Made by a program: the position numbers and the translations under genes. A model generated the notes under the pieces. It searched no databases. It saw only the letters and a program-made list of their open reading frames with translations, and was not told where the DNA came from. Below, piece after piece: positions 7,623 through 18,671 of a DNA stretch of 64,000 bases (the first letter of the stretch is position 1; each line of letters begins with the position of its first letter). Location of the stretch: NCBI RefSeq assembly GCF_014650335.1, contig NZ_BMUT01000002.1, positions 110,725 to 174,724 of the forward strand. The letters run 5' to 3'. Origin of the DNA: Streptomyces hiroshimensis (GTDB lineage Bacteria > Actinomycetota > Actinomycetes > Streptomycetales > Streptomycetaceae).

Positions 7623-8951
7623 TCAGAGGTACTCGGTGGGGAGTACCGGCTCGCCGCGCGAGAGCTGGGTGGCGGAGAGCGGGAGCCCCGCCCGGGCGGC
7701 GGCGTGCCGGTCCCGTGCGGCGTCCAGGGGCTCGCGGGCGACGACCTCGCCGCCGCGGACGAGCTCGGTGATCAGCCGGTGGTCCGCGAGCTCCGCCGGT
7801 ACCGGCCCGGTGCCGACGACCTCGGCCTCGGCCACGCCGTCCGCGTCGGGCCGGCGCGCGGCCCACTTGCGGCCGCCGATGGAGGTCTTGCCGCCCATGG
7901 ACTTCTTGGCGACCGCCCGCAGCGGGGCGTCCGGCCCGGCCTCGTCCGCGCGGGCCACGAGCTTGTAGACCATCGAGCAGGTGGGGTGTCCGCTGCCGGT
8001 CACCAGCTGCGTGCCGACCCCGTAGGCGTCGACGGGGGCCGCGGCGAGCGAGGCGATGGCGTACTCGTCGAGGTCGCTGGTGACGACGATCTTCGTCTTG
8101 GCGGCGCCCAGGTCGTCCAGCTGCTGCCGCACCCGGTGCGCGAGCAGCAGCAGGTCGCCGGAGTCGATGCGGACGGCGCCGAGCTCCGGGCCCGCGATCT
8201 CCACGGCCGTCCGGACGGCCTCGGTGACGTCGTACGTGTCCACGAGCAGGGTCGTGCCCCCGCCGAGCGAGTCGACCTGGGCGGTGAAGGCGTCGCGCTC
8301 GCTGTCGTGCAGCAGCGTGAAGGCGTGCGCACTGGTGCCGACGGTCGGGATGCTGTAGCGGAAGCCGGCCGCGAGGTCGGAGGTGGAGGTGAAGCCGCCG
8401 ACGTAGGCGGCGCGGGAGGCGGCCACGGCCGCGAGCTCGTGGGTGCGCCGGGCGCCCATCTCGATCAGCGGGCGGTCGCCTGCGGCCACGGCCATCCGGG
8501 AGGCCGCGGCGGCGACGGCCGAGTCGTGGTTGAGGATCGACAGGATCACGGTCTCCAGCAGCACCGCCTCGGCGAAGGTGCCCTCGACGCGCAGGATCGG
8601 CGAGCCGGGGAAGTAGACCTCGCCCTCGGGGTAGCCCCAGATGTCACCGCGGAAGCGGTAGTCGGCGAGCCAGGCCAGGGTCGGTTCGTCGACGATCCGC
8701 TGGGCGGCGAGGAAGTCCAGCACGCCGCTGTCGAAGCGGAAGTTCTCCACGGCGTCCAGGACCCGGCCGGTGCCCGCCACGACGCCGTAGCGGCGCCCCT
8801 CGGGGAGCCGGCGGGTGAAGACCTCGAAGACCGAGCGGCGGTCGGCGGTGCCGGAGCGCAGCGCGGCCTGCAGCATCGTGAGTTCGTACCGGTCGGTGAA
8901 GAGGGCCGTCGACGGAACGTCCACCGGCAGCCTCAAGTCCGCAGCGTTCAT
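7623..8951 (-). CDS. pncB: Nicotinate phosphoribosyltransferase
   Basis: The roughly 442-residue enzyme joins nicotinate and PRPP to form nicotinate mononucleotide in NAD salvage. Recognisable family segments are [14 protein letters not shown] near the N-terminus, [30 protein letters not shown] and [13 protein letters not shown], the phosphate-binding region. The ATG at 8951 is preferred over an in-frame TTG at 8972: a TAGCAT -10-like box on the minus strand (plus 8960-8965) ends 8 nt before it and no Shine-Dalgarno exists, which suggests a leaderless message. It is divergent from clpS and upstream of pncA. Confidence 0.93.
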   Translation of the reverse strand: MNAADLRLPVDVPSTALFTDRYELTMLQAALRSGTADRRSVFEVFTRRLPEGRRYGVVAGTGRVLDAVENFRFDSGVLDFLAAQRIVDEPTLAWLADYRFRGDIWGYPEGEVYFPGSPILRVEGTFAEAVLLETVILSILNHDSAVAAAASRMAVAAGDRPLIEMGARRTHELAAVAASRAAYVGGFTSTSDLAAGFRYSIPTVGTSAHAFTLLHDSERDAFTAQVDSLGGGTTLLVDTYDVTEAVRTAVEIAGPELGAVRIDSGDLLLLAHRVRQQLDDLGAAKTKIVVTSDLDEYAIASLAAAPVDAYGVGTQLVTGSGHPTCSMVYKLVARADEAGPDAPLRAVAKKSMGGKTSIGGRKWAARRPDADGVAEAEVVGTGPVPAELADHRLITELVRGGEVVAREPLDAARDRHAAARAGLPLSATQLSRGEPVLPTEYL

Positions 8952-9121
8952 GGAAAGAGATGCTACCCCCAATACTCGTCAGAGTGACGATTTCTCGGTG
9001 TGCTGCCCGGCACGTCCCCCGGTACGCCTCCCGGCGCGTCCCCCGCCGCGTCCGCCGGGCCCGTCCCCGACGCGCGGCCGGAGGCACCCCCTTTGTGCAT
9101 CGCGTCCCCGCGAGTGGCAGC

Positions 9122-9433
9122 ATGGGAAACGTGAGTGTTGCACCGGTCGAGATCGAACGCCCCGAGTTGAGCGAGTCCCCGTACGCGGTGACCGAGCCCG
9201 ACGTCCCCTGGGTCACGCTGGTCCACAACGACCCCGTCAACCTCATGAGTTATGTGACGTATGTCTTCCAGGCGTACTTCGGCTACTCCAAGGACAAGGC
9301 CCACAAGCTGATGCTCGACGTCCACCACAAGGGGCGCGCCACCGTCTCCAGCGGCAGCCGTGAAGAGATGGAGCGCGACGTGCAGGCGATGCACGGCTAC
9401 GGGCTGTGGGCGACGCTGTCGCAGGACCGTTGA
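9122..9433 (+). CDS. clpS: ATP-dependent Clp protease adaptor ClpS
   Basis: ClpS binds N-degron substrates and delivers them to the ClpA/ClpC-ClpP protease. The 103-residue product has the family core: [16 protein letters not shown] (with the hallmark NDP), an [19 protein letters not shown] helix and [10 protein letters not shown] at the end. The ATG at 9122 and the GTG at 9131 are both possible starts and neither has a strong Shine-Dalgarno. Its TGA overlaps the next ATG (TGATG at 9431-9435), so the DUF2017 gene is probably translationally coupled. ClpS followed by DUF2017 is, from memory, a usual actinobacterial order. Confidence 0.93.
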   Translation: MGNVSVAPVEIERPELSESPYAVTEPDVPWVTLVHNDPVNLMSYVTYVFQAYFGYSKDKAHKLMLDVHHKGRATVSSGSREEMERDVQAMHGYGLWATLSQDR

Positions 9434-10035
9434 TGGCCGGCCACTTCGAGCCGCTGTCCGGCGGCGGGGCCGCCGTGGCCCTGGACGAGGTCGAGGTCTC
9501 CATCCTGCGCAGCCTGGCCGTGCAGCTCCTTGAGCTGATCGGCCCGGGCGACGCCGCCGGCCCCGAAGGCGCCGATCCGCTCGCGCGGCTCTTCGCCGAG
9601 GGTCCCAGCGAGCCGCCGTCCGACCCCGCGCTGGCCCGGCTCTTCCCCGACGCCTACGGCGACCCGGGCGCCGAGCAGGACCCGCAGGAGCGCGCGTACG
9701 CCTCGGAATTCCGCCGCTACACCGAGAACGACCTGCGCGACCGCAAGCGCGAGGACGCCCTCGCCGTCGTCCGCTCGCTCGACTCGCTGACCGTCGGGGG
9801 AGACGCCGGGGACGACGCCGCCGTCCTGCGGCTCGCGCCCGAGGACTGCCGGCGCTGGCTGGGCGCGCTCAACGATCTCCGGCTGGCCATCGGCGCGCGG
9901 CTGGAAATCGCTCATGACGACGACAGCGAAGCGCTGCTCCGGCTGCCGGACGAGGATCCGCGCAAGCCGATGGTGATGGCTTACCTCTGGCTCGGTGGCC
10001 TGCAGGAATCGCTGGTAGAGGCACTTATCGGCTGA
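9433..10035 (+). CDS. DUF2017 domain protein
   Basis: The 200-residue soluble protein begins [21 protein letters not shown] and is largely helical and acidic, with DPLARLF- and DPALARLFPDAY-type segments and a closing LRLAIGARLEI. This matches the DUF2017 family, whose function is not established. It is coupled to clpS through a TGATG overlap, so a role in regulated proteolysis is plausible but inferred only from position. The start is fixed by that overlap; a longer in-frame option from 9406 would overlap clpS further. Confidence 0.85.
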   Translation: MAGHFEPLSGGGAAVALDEVEVSILRSLAVQLLELIGPGDAAGPEGADPLARLFAEGPSEPPSDPALARLFPDAYGDPGAEQDPQERAYASEFRRYTENDLRDRKREDALAVVRSLDSLTVGGDAGDDAAVLRLAPEDCRRWLGALNDLRLAIGARLEIAHDDDSEALLRLPDEDPRKPMVMAYLWLGGLQESLVEALIG

Positions 10036-10353
10036 TCGATCAAATGCGTCCGGGCGTTCGCTCAGGGAACAATCAAGTCCGGATAACGATCGGATCACCG
10101 CGGTAGCGGCTATTGCCTTATCTTCTCCTTATTGTCCGCTTTTCTTTGTGGTGTGCGTCACTGGCTCATGATCGGCATTCAGACGATCTACCGGCCACTC
10201 GTGGTACATCTTGGCGACCTGCCTCCGTGACGCCACCCATGTTCACGGCGGGAGCGCTGAGCCGGCCGACCGTCGGCACTCGCAGGACTCCATCCGGGGG
10301 GATCGGAACCCGATCCGGAGCAACCGGATCGGTATGGAGAAAGGCGCACCACC
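10036..10353. other. Intergenic region upstream of amino acid permease
   Basis: In these 318 bases the segment 10080-10160 is unusually A/T-rich for this genome and is the likely promoter. A perfect inverted repeat GGATCGG-AAC-CCGATCC lies at 10300-10316, about 20 bp before the Shine-Dalgarno, and a further GGATCGG follows at 10327-10333. It could be an operator or a leader hairpin. No coding frame is convincing. Confidence 0.45.
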
Positions 10354-11850
10354 ATGACCTCTGAGCAGGTCGCGGCCCGTACCGCGGACGCAGTCGCGGA
10401 AACGGGGCACAAGGGAAGCGGCAAGGCCGCTTCCGAGGGTTACGAGCGGGGACTCGGTAACCGACAGATTCAGATGATCGCCATTGGTGGCGCCATCGGC
10501 ACCGGCCTCTTCCTCGGCGCGGGGAAGGCCATTTCCAAGGCCGGCCCGAGCCTGATCCTGGCCTATGCAATAGCTGGCCTGGTCATCTTCTTCATCATGC
10601 GAGCGCTCGGTGAGCTGCTCATGTACCGCCCGGTGTCGGGCTCCTTCTCGGACTACGCCCGGGAATTCCTCGGTCCCTTCTGGGGCTATGTGACCGGATG
10701 GACGTACTGGCTCTTCTGGGTCGTCACCGGAATCGTCGAGGTGACCGCCGCGGCCTCCTATGTGCAGTACTGGAACCATTCCATTCCGCAATGGGTCTCC
10801 GCGCTGGTCTTCACCGTCATCCTGTACTTCGCCAACCTGATCTCCGTGAAGCTCTTCGGTGAGCTGGAGTTCTGGTTCTCGATGGTCAAGGTCACCGCCA
10901 TCATCGGCATGATCCTCATCGGTATCGGCGTGCTCACCATCGGCTTCTCCGACGCCGGTGACACCGCCACCGTCGCCAACCTCTGGAACGACGGCGGCTT
11001 CTTCCCGCACGGCATCGGCAACACCCTGATGACCCTGCAGATCGTGATGTTCGCCTTCCTCGCCGTCGAGCTGGTCGGCGTCACCGCGGGCGAGGCCAAG
11101 GACCCGGAGAAGACGCTCCCCAAGGCGATCAACACCGTGCCGTGGCGCATCGCGGTCTTCTACATCGGCGCGCTGATCATCATCCTGGCCGTGGTCCCGT
11201 GGGGCGAGTTCATGCCGGGCGTCAGCCCCTTCGTGGCCGCCTTCCAGAAGATCGGCCTGCCGGCCGGTGCGGGCATCGTCAACTTCGTCGTCCTCACCGC
11301 GGCGCTGTCGTCCTGCAACTCGGGCATGTACTCCACCGGCCGCATGCTGCGCGACCTCTCGCTCAACGGCCAGGGCCCGAAGTTCTTCGGCCAGCTGACC
11401 AAGGGCGGCCTGCCGCTGCGCGGCACCACCTTCTCCGCCGCGCTGATGCTCGTCGGCGTCTGGATCAACTACCAGTGGCCGGGCAAGGCGTTCGACTACG
11501 TCGTCTCCTTCGCGACCATCTCCGGCATGTGGGCGTGGATCGTGATCCTCGTCGCCCAGCTGCGCTACCGCCGCAAGGCCGACCGCGGCGAGCTCCCGCA
11601 GTCCGCGTTCCGGGCCCCCGGCGCGCCGTGGACCAGCCTCTTCGCCCTCGCCTTCATCGTCATGGTCATCGTGATGATGGGCATCGACAAGGACGCGCGG
11701 GTCTCGCTGTACTGCGCCCCCGTCTGGGCGGCGATCATGTGGGTGTCCTACCTCGTCCTCAAGGCCCGCAACCCGCAGGCCTTCGAGCGCAAGGACTACA
11801 CGCAGGCCGCGCAGGCCGAGGCCGAGCAGAAGGTCGAGCAGGTCGCGTAA
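10354..11850 (+). CDS. Amino acid permease, APC superfamily (AAT family)
   Basis: The 498-residue protein has 12 hydrophobic segments. The AAT-family N-terminal signature is GLGNRQIQMIAIGGAIGTGLFLGAG cut by the first helix (about residues 30-52). Further signatures are GxLLMYRPVSGSFSDYAREFLGPFWGYVTGW (interrupted by loops), VELVGVTAGEAKDPEKTLPKAI and LSSCNSGMYSTGRMLRDLS. These motifs mark importers of the CycA/AnsP/ProY type that take up amino acids by proton symport. The specific substrate cannot be assigned. The start has GGAGAAAGG at 10337-10344. It stands as a single gene, ended by a strong hairpin. Confidence 0.92.
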   Translation: MTSEQVAARTADAVAETGHKGSGKAASEGYERGLGNRQIQMIAIGGAIGTGLFLGAGKAISKAGPSLILAYAIAGLVIFFIMRALGELLMYRPVSGSFSDYAREFLGPFWGYVTGWTYWLFWVVTGIVEVTAAASYVQYWNHSIPQWVSALVFTVILYFANLISVKLFGELEFWFSMVKVTAIIGMILIGIGVLTIGFSDAGDTATVANLWNDGGFFPHGIGNTLMTLQIVMFAFLAVELVGVTAGEAKDPEKTLPKAINTVPWRIAVFYIGALIIILAVVPWGEFMPGVSPFVAAFQKIGLPAGAGIVNFVVLTAALSSCNSGMYSTGRMLRDLSLNGQGPKFFGQLTKGGLPLRGTTFSAALMLVGVWINYQWPGKAFDYVVSFATISGMWAWIVILVAQLRYRRKADRGELPQSAFRAPGAPWTSLFALAFIVMVIVMMGIDKDARVSLYCAPVWAAIMWVSYLVLKARNPQAFERKDYTQAAQAEAEQKVEQVA

Positions 11851-11879
11851 GGCCTTACGGCCTCACCCGTCCGGCATCC

Positions 11880-11916
11880 GGGCCCGTCCGTACCACTCCT
11901 CGGTACGGGCGGGCCC
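11880..11916 (+). terminator. Hairpin terminator after amino acid permease
   Basis: A 15-bp stem pairs GGGCCCGTCCGTACC with GGTACGGGCGGGCCC (one G-U pair) around a 7-nt loop. It lies 30 bp after the permease stop codon. Confidence 0.75.
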
Positions 11917-11946
11917 TGCGCTTTACCCGGGCGATCCCCGCGTGCC

Positions 11947-11952
11947 TATCCT
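11947..11952 (+). promoter_or_regulatory. -10 box (TATCCT) of mec, leaderless
   Basis: TATCCT ends 7 nt before the ATG at 11960 and no Shine-Dalgarno is present, so transcription probably starts at or next to the start codon. Confidence 0.5.
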
Positions 11953-11959
11953 GGGGCGC

Positions 11960-12382
11960 ATGCTGACCATCACCCAGGACCTGTACGACCGGATCGTCGC
12001 GCACGCCCGCGCGGACCACCCCGACGAGGCCTGCGGCGTGGTCGCAGGGCCGGCCGGCAGCGGCCGCCCCGAGCGGTTCATCCCCATGCTCAACGCCGCC
12101 CGCTCGCCCACGTTCTACGAGTTCGACTCCGCGGACCTGCTGAAGCTCTACCGCGAGATGGACGACCGCGACGAGGAGCCCGTGGTCATCTACCACTCGC
12201 ACACGGCCACCGAGGCCTACCCGTCCCGTACGGACATCTCCTACGCCAACGAGCCCGGCGCCCACTACGTGCTCGTCTCCACCGCCGACACCGACGGCGA
12301 GGGCCCCTTCCAGTTCCGCTCGTTCCGCATAGTGGACGGCCAGGTGACCGAAGAGGACGTCAGCGTGGTCCCTGCTCACTGA
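11960..12382 (+). CDS. mec: JAMM/MPN metalloprotease, CysO-cysteine peptidase type
   Basis: The 140-residue Mov34/MPN protein has a complete JAMM site: an upstream Glu in DEACGVV (about residue 24) and the zinc motif HSH-x7-SRTD in YHSHTATEAYPSRTD (about residues 75-89). In Mycobacterium, Mec releases cysteine from the CysO-cysteine adduct. Here cysO and cysM follow immediately, so the same pathway is very likely. A second role, trimming the CysO C-terminus to expose Gly-Gly, is suggested by the CysO sequence. The start is the ATG at 11960, not a GTG at 11942, because a -10 box is placed for a leaderless mRNA. Confidence 0.9.
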   Translation: MLTITQDLYDRIVAHARADHPDEACGVVAGPAGSGRPERFIPMLNAARSPTFYEFDSADLLKLYREMDDRDEEPVVIYHSHTATEAYPSRTDISYANEPGAHYVLVSTADTDGEGPFQFRSFRIVDGQVTEEDVSVVPAH

Positions 12383-12501
12383 GTTCCGGCCCTCCGGCCG
12401 GCCGCCGCTGTCCGCATGCCGGTACGAACCTCCGGCGGCCGCACACGGAATCGATACGATCGCCCCAGGTGCCCCACCCGCACGCCGACAGGAGCCGCAT
12501 C

Positions 12502-12783
12502 ATGGCCATCGAGGTCCGCATTCCGACCATTCTCCGTACCTACACCGACGGCAAGAAGGCCGTCGAAGGCAACGGCGCCACCGTCGACGAGCTCTTCAAG
12601 GACCTCGACGCCCGCCACGCGGGCATCCGCGAGCGCCTGGTCGACGAGTCCGGCGAGCTGCGCCGCTTCGTCAACGTCTACCTCAACGACGAGGACGTCC
12701 GCTTCCTCGCCGGCATCGCCACCGAGCTCACCGACGGCGACAGCGTCACCATCCTCCCGGCCGTCGCCGGCGGAATGGTCTGA
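12502..12783 (+). CDS. cysO: Ubiquitin-like sulfur carrier protein CysO (MoaD/ThiS family)
   Basis: The 93-residue beta-grasp protein opens AIEVRIPTILRTYTDGKKAV and ends SVTILPAVAGGMV. After activation to a C-terminal thiocarboxylate it donates sulfur to O-phosphoserine or O-acetylserine on CysM; the cysteine adduct is then cleaved by Mec. The functional terminus should be Gly-Gly, but two residues (Met-Val) follow it here, so the precursor would need proteolytic trimming. AGGAG(CC) at 12490-12496 gives a good Shine-Dalgarno. It sits between mec and cysM on one strand. Confidence 0.92.
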   Translation: MAIEVRIPTILRTYTDGKKAVEGNGATVDELFKDLDARHAGIRERLVDESGELRRFVNVYLNDEDVRFLAGIATELTDGDSVTILPAVAGGMV

Positions 12784-12795
12784 GGCGCGGCGTAG

Positions 12796-13749
<954 letters not shown>

Positions 13750-13777
13750 GGCCCGTCCCGGCGGGGTCACGGAGGGG

Positions 13778-15973
13778 TCATGGCCGCGGGCCGGTTCCCC
13801 CGCCGTGGCCGCCGGGAGGTGGCGGCGCAAGGCGGTCCTGCAGGCGGGCGTGGCGGAACTGGTAGACCGCGCCGACCTGGCGCAGGACGCCGCGGCGGTG
13901 AGCGTCGTCCAGGAACGTCATCAGCCCCCAGGGGAGCTTGCCGCGCAGTGCGAACCACGTCCGGGTGAGCAGGAACCAGCCCCAACTGCTCGCACCCAGA
14001 CCGAAACGCCGTCGTTGCGCGAACCTGTCGGCAAGCCCGATGGCCAGGCCCCCGCCGAGGCCCGCGGCCATCGCGGCAGGGAGACCGATGACAAGCCCGA
14101 AGCCGGGGCGTCCGATCAGCACCCCCGCGAGAAGCCCGGACCCGAACGACTCCACCAGGATCCGCATGCAGCTGACACGCCTGTCGTCCCGCAGCGCGAA
14201 CCGGGGAGTCGGTGAGCCGATCGCGTCCGCCGGGGTGTGCAGCCACATCATGACACCGAAGCCGGTTCCGACACCCGCCCCCGTCCCCACGGCGACGGTG
14301 AGAAGTTCCTTCGGACCGCTTGCGAATTCCGCGCCGAAAGCCGCCGCGAGGCTGAGGGTGACCAGTGCTCCGATTCCGCACACGAGCCCGATCCCCAGCC
14401 CGTGGAGCGTCTTCCTGCAGAACAGCACGAGCCGCCCGCGGATGCGGAAGTTGGCGTACGCCGGCGGCGCGGGAGAGGCGACCACGAACCCGCTGGCAAG
14501 CCCGGCGACGACTCCCGTCGGAAGCCCGATCCCGGGCCCGGTCCCGATCGTGATCCCCAGTCCGGCAAGGAATCCGGCCACGAGTTGGAACAGCACTGCG
14601 ATGACCCTCCGCTTGCGGGGGGAGAGAAACGTGTACAGCCGCCACCAGGCCAGTTCACGCGTCCGCTGCCGCTGAAGATGCCCGGCGAGGAACCTGAGCC
14701 ACGTGCCGGCCGCCTCGGCCGGGTAGGGCGGGGCCGCCCCCGGCGTGCCCCCGGCCGAGGGCAGCGGCCGGTGCGCGTACACCGCGGGTATGAAGGCGTC
14801 CAGCAGATGACCCTCGATGGATTCCGCGTCCGCGAACCGCTGGGGAGCGAGGAGCTCCGCCGGATCCCTGGCCGGATCGGTGTAGACGGCCCGGGCCAGC
14901 GCCGCCATCAGGGGCAGCGAGAGGACCTTCGCCGCCACCCCGCCCGGGTCCTCCCGCAAGCGGGCCGCCACCGCCGCCCACCGGTCGCCGCCGGCCACCC
15001 CGCGCGCCGTCAGGAACGCGATCACCTCCCGCACCCCCACCGGCTCCAGCTCCACCACCGCGGCCGTGGCCAGCACCGTCCCCCCGGCGACGACCGCCGC
15101 CTCGTACTCCGCGCTGCGGCACGTGAGCACGAAGGGGGCGCCCGGGGCGATGCCGTCCAACGCCTCGACCGCCTTGGCGTGCAGCGGCACCGGCAGCTCG
15201 TCCAGGCCGTCGAGGACCGGCAGCACCCTGCCCTCGGTCACCAGCCGCCGGGCCGCATCCGTCCCGAACACCGCGGTGTTCGCCAGCGCCGGGTACTCCT
15301 CCAGCAGCCGGCGGGCCACCCACGTGTGCAGGTGTTCGGCGCGCGGGTCCCAGGACGAGAGCGTGAGCAGGACCGGCACCGGCCCGCCGTCCTGCGCGCG
15401 CCGGTGCTCCAGCAGGTCGAGGGTGAGCAGGATGGCCATGACGGTCTTGCCCGCGCCGGGCTCCCCGAGGACCACCAACCGCCGCCGGGGCAGCCGGGAG
15501 AAGGTCTCGACGATGCCGGTGTCCCGGCCCGTCCCGCCGATCCCGCCGCGCAGGTGCAGCCGCAGGGGCCGCCCGCCGACCGTCCCCTGGCCGAGCACGC
15601 CCACAGGATCGCCGGCCACGGGCCTGCCGGTCGAGGACCACCGCACGTGCAGTGGCTGCGGCCGGTGCAGCATCCTCAGCTCCGCTTCGGCCGCCCACTG
15701 TTCGTGCAGCGTACGGGCGAGCTGGTCCGCCGCCCGGCACAGCCGCTCGGCGGCCTCGGCGCTTCCCGGTCCGCCGTCGGCCGCGGTCCGGTTGCGGTGG
15801 ACCTCCAACACGGCCGCGGCGCCGGCGGATACCGCCGCGGCAGGCCACGCCAGCCACAGATACGGCTGCACGGGACCGGGAACCGAACCGCTCGCCAGGT
15901 TGGTGGCGAGCGGGAGGACCAGCGCGGTGAGGAAGGAGACCAGGGCCGTCATGAATTGTGCGGGGCGCCGCAT
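13778..15973 (-). CDS. Membrane-anchored NACHT-domain STAND NTPase
   Basis: The 731-residue protein starts with two hydrophobic helices (about residues 8-26 and 36-56). A NACHT NTPase domain follows, with Walker A GEPGAGKT (residues 170-177), Walker B-type VLDGLDEL (253-260) and FVLTCRSAEY as sensor. From about residue 450 to 610 there are several Gly-rich membrane segments, then a cytosolic tail ending YQFRHARLQDRL. NACHT proteins are signal-transducing ATPases; some bacterial ones defend against phage, but this all-membrane layout is common in Streptomyces and its role is unknown. No effector nuclease or protease domain is present. The start ATG follows AGAGGTGG. It converges on cysM and diverges from the MBL-fold gene. 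Confidence 0.85.
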   Translation of the reverse strand: MRRPAQFMTALVSFLTALVLPLATNLASGSVPGPVQPYLWLAWPAAAVSAGAAAVLEVHRNRTAADGGPGSAEAAERLCRAADQLARTLHEQWAAEAELRMLHRPQPLHVRWSSTGRPVAGDPVGVLGQGTVGGRPLRLHLRGGIGGTGRDTGIVETFSRLPRRRLVVLGEPGAGKTVMAILLTLDLLEHRRAQDGGPVPVLLTLSSWDPRAEHLHTWVARRLLEEYPALANTAVFGTDAARRLVTEGRVLPVLDGLDELPVPLHAKAVEALDGIAPGAPFVLTCRSAEYEAAVVAGGTVLATAAVVELEPVGVREVIAFLTARGVAGGDRWAAVAARLREDPGGVAAKVLSLPLMAALARAVYTDPARDPAELLAPQRFADAESIEGHLLDAFIPAVYAHRPLPSAGGTPGAAPPYPAEAAGTWLRFLAGHLQRQRTRELAWWRLYTFLSPRKRRVIAVLFQLVAGFLAGLGITIGTGPGIGLPTGVVAGLASGFVVASPAPPAYANFRIRGRLVLFCRKTLHGLGIGLVCGIGALVTLSLAAAFGAEFASGPKELLTVAVGTGAGVGTGFGVMMWLHTPADAIGSPTPRFALRDDRRVSCMRILVESFGSGLLAGVLIGRPGFGLVIGLPAAMAAGLGGGLAIGLADRFAQRRRFGLGASSWGWFLLTRTWFALRGKLPWGLMTFLDDAHRRGVLRQVGAVYQFRHARLQDRLAPPPPGGHGGGTGPRP

Positions 15974-16231
15974 ACGCCACCTCTGCTTCCTGCTGTTCCC
16001 GCCGCACCGTCAGCCGCTGTCCGATGCGCCGGATCACATGACTATGCGGTCACACATCCTCCCGGACGGCGGATCCGCCCGGAACCCCCCTTGCGCCGCC
16101 CGCCCAGAAGGGTCCGTACCGGTGACTTCAGCCACAACCCCACCTCGCGGAGGAGCGGCCGTCCCGTTCGCGCTTTACGCTCGACGGACCGCATGGCCCC
16201 CCGTCACGAGTCAACGGAGGTTCAGGCCCGC

Positions 16232-16984
16232 ATGAAGCTCACCGTCGTCGGATGCTCGGGGTCGTTCCCGTCCACGGAATCGGCCTGCTCGAGCTACCTC
16301 GTAGAGGCCGACGGCTTCCGGCTGCTCCTCGACATGGGCAACGGCGCCCTCGGCGAGCTGCAGCGCCACATCGGCCTCTACGACCTCGACGCCATCCTGC
16401 TGTCGCACCTGCACCCCGACCACTGCATCGACATGTGCGGTTACTTCGTGGCCCGCTACTACCGGCACGAGGGCGGGCGCGCCGAGGCCATCCCCGTCTA
16501 CGGCCCGCGGGACACCGAGCACCGGCTGGCCACGGCGTACGGGGACGTGCCCGACGACTCGTGCATGAGCGAGGTCTTCGACTTCCGCACGCTCACCCCC
16601 GGCACCTTCTCGCTGGGCCCCCTCACCGTCCGCACGGACCGGGTGCGCCACCCCGTGGAGGCCTTCGCCTTCCGCGTCGAGCACAACGGCAGCGCCCTCG
16701 TCTACTCCGGTGACACCGGCCCGTGCGAGGAGCTGCACGGCCTGGCCGACGGCGCCGACCTCCTGCTGTGCGAGGCGTCGTTCACCCACGGCAAGGAGGA
16801 CATCCCCGACCTCCACCTCAACGGCCGCGAGGCGGGCGAGCACGCCGCGCGGGCCGGGGCGGGCCGGCTGGTCCTCACCCACATCCCGCCGTGGACGGAC
16901 CCGCTGACCAACCTGCGCGATGCGCGTGCCGTCTACGACGGGCCGGTCGAACTCGCCCGGGCGGGCGCGGTGTACGAGCTCTGA
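16232..16984 (+). CDS. MBL-fold metal-dependent hydrolase (RNase Z-like)
   Basis: The 250-residue protein has the metallo-beta-lactamase zinc motif HLHPDH at residues 59-64. An upstream LDMGNGALGELQRH segment, a distal YSGDTGPCEEL and an ending LTHIPPWTDP supply further metal ligands. The overall pattern MKLTVVGCSGSFPSTES is that of the RNase Z/ElaC-like branch, but it lacks the long exosite of tRNase Z, so tRNA processing is not implied and the substrate is unknown. CGGAGG at 16215-16220 sets the start. A long in-frame extension back to 14237 is antisense to the NACHT gene and is rejected. Confidence 0.88.
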   Translation: MKLTVVGCSGSFPSTESACSSYLVEADGFRLLLDMGNGALGELQRHIGLYDLDAILLSHLHPDHCIDMCGYFVARYYRHEGGRAEAIPVYGPRDTEHRLATAYGDVPDDSCMSEVFDFRTLTPGTFSLGPLTVRTDRVRHPVEAFAFRVEHNGSALVYSGDTGPCEELHGLADGADLLLCEASFTHGKEDIPDLHLNGREAGEHAARAGAGRLVLTHIPPWTDPLTNLRDARAVYDGPVELARAGAVYEL

Positions 16985-17019
16985 CTCACCGGCTCTTTTT
17001 GTTTCTTATAAATAGGCAA

Positions 17020-17059
17020 GCAAATGCCCCCGGAATCCATGGATTCCGGGGGCATTTGC
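17020..17059. terminator. 40-bp perfect palindrome, bidirectional terminator
   Basis: Every base of 17020-17059 is self-complementary, with arms beginning GCAAATGCCCCCGGAATCC. It lies between the convergent MBL hydrolase and nagE2. A/T-rich stretches flank it on the left (TTTTTGTTTCTTATAAA, 16996-17012), so it can end the nagE2 transcript as an intrinsic terminator and probably the other one too. Confidence 0.85.
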
Positions 17060-17082
17060 CGGTAAGGCCGTTACTTAAGGGG

Positions 17083-18450
<1,368 letters not shown>

Positions 18451-18501
18451 CGGATTCCTCCAGGTGAGGCGGGCGCTCGGGGGAAGGGGGGACGGCCCGC
18501 T

Positions 18502-18534
18502 TTTGGTCTACACCACTCAGTGGTTTAGACCTGT
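18502..18534 (-). promoter_or_regulatory. Two adjacent dre-like sites (DasR) upstream of nagE2
   Basis: Site 18502-18517 matches the dre consensus (A-G/C-TGGTCTAGACCA-G/C-T) at 13 of 16 positions; site 18519-18534 matches at 14 of 16. Together they form a near-perfect inverted repeat, GGTCTACACCACT facing AGTGGTTTAGACC. They lie about 50-85 bp upstream of the nagE2 start. Confidence 0.8.
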
Positions 18535-18608
18535 TGTAGCACGTGAGTCCGGGATAAAGGAATCCGTCCTTCCCAGTGGCTTCGCGCACAGCTCCGGGCG
18601 CACGGAAA

Positions 18609-18636
18609 GGCCCCGGGGCGGGGCGGCTCCGGGGCC
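18609..18636 (-). terminator. Possible hairpin downstream of nagE1
   Basis: GGCCCCGG pairs with CCGGGGCC around a 12-nt loop, about 35 bp beyond the nagE1 stop codon on the minus strand and upstream of the nagE2 dre sites. The flanks are not T-rich. Confidence 0.4.
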
Positions 18637-18671
18637 CTTGGTGACGTCCTGCTCTCGGTGACGGGCTGCGA

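Noticed and set aside
13778..15973. Defence island around the NACHT NTPase
   Set aside because: The neighbours are cysM and an MBL-fold hydrolase; no nuclease, toxin, retron, integrase or restriction gene is present.
14237..16231. Long in-frame extension of the MBL hydrolase
   Set aside because: It lies antisense to the NACHT gene, encodes Arg/Pro/Gly-rich nonsense, and a good Shine-Dalgarno and conserved start exist at 16232.
16232..16984. tRNase Z (rnz)
   Set aside because: It has the MBL core motifs but lacks the exosite arm that binds tRNA; only a general hydrolase call is supported.
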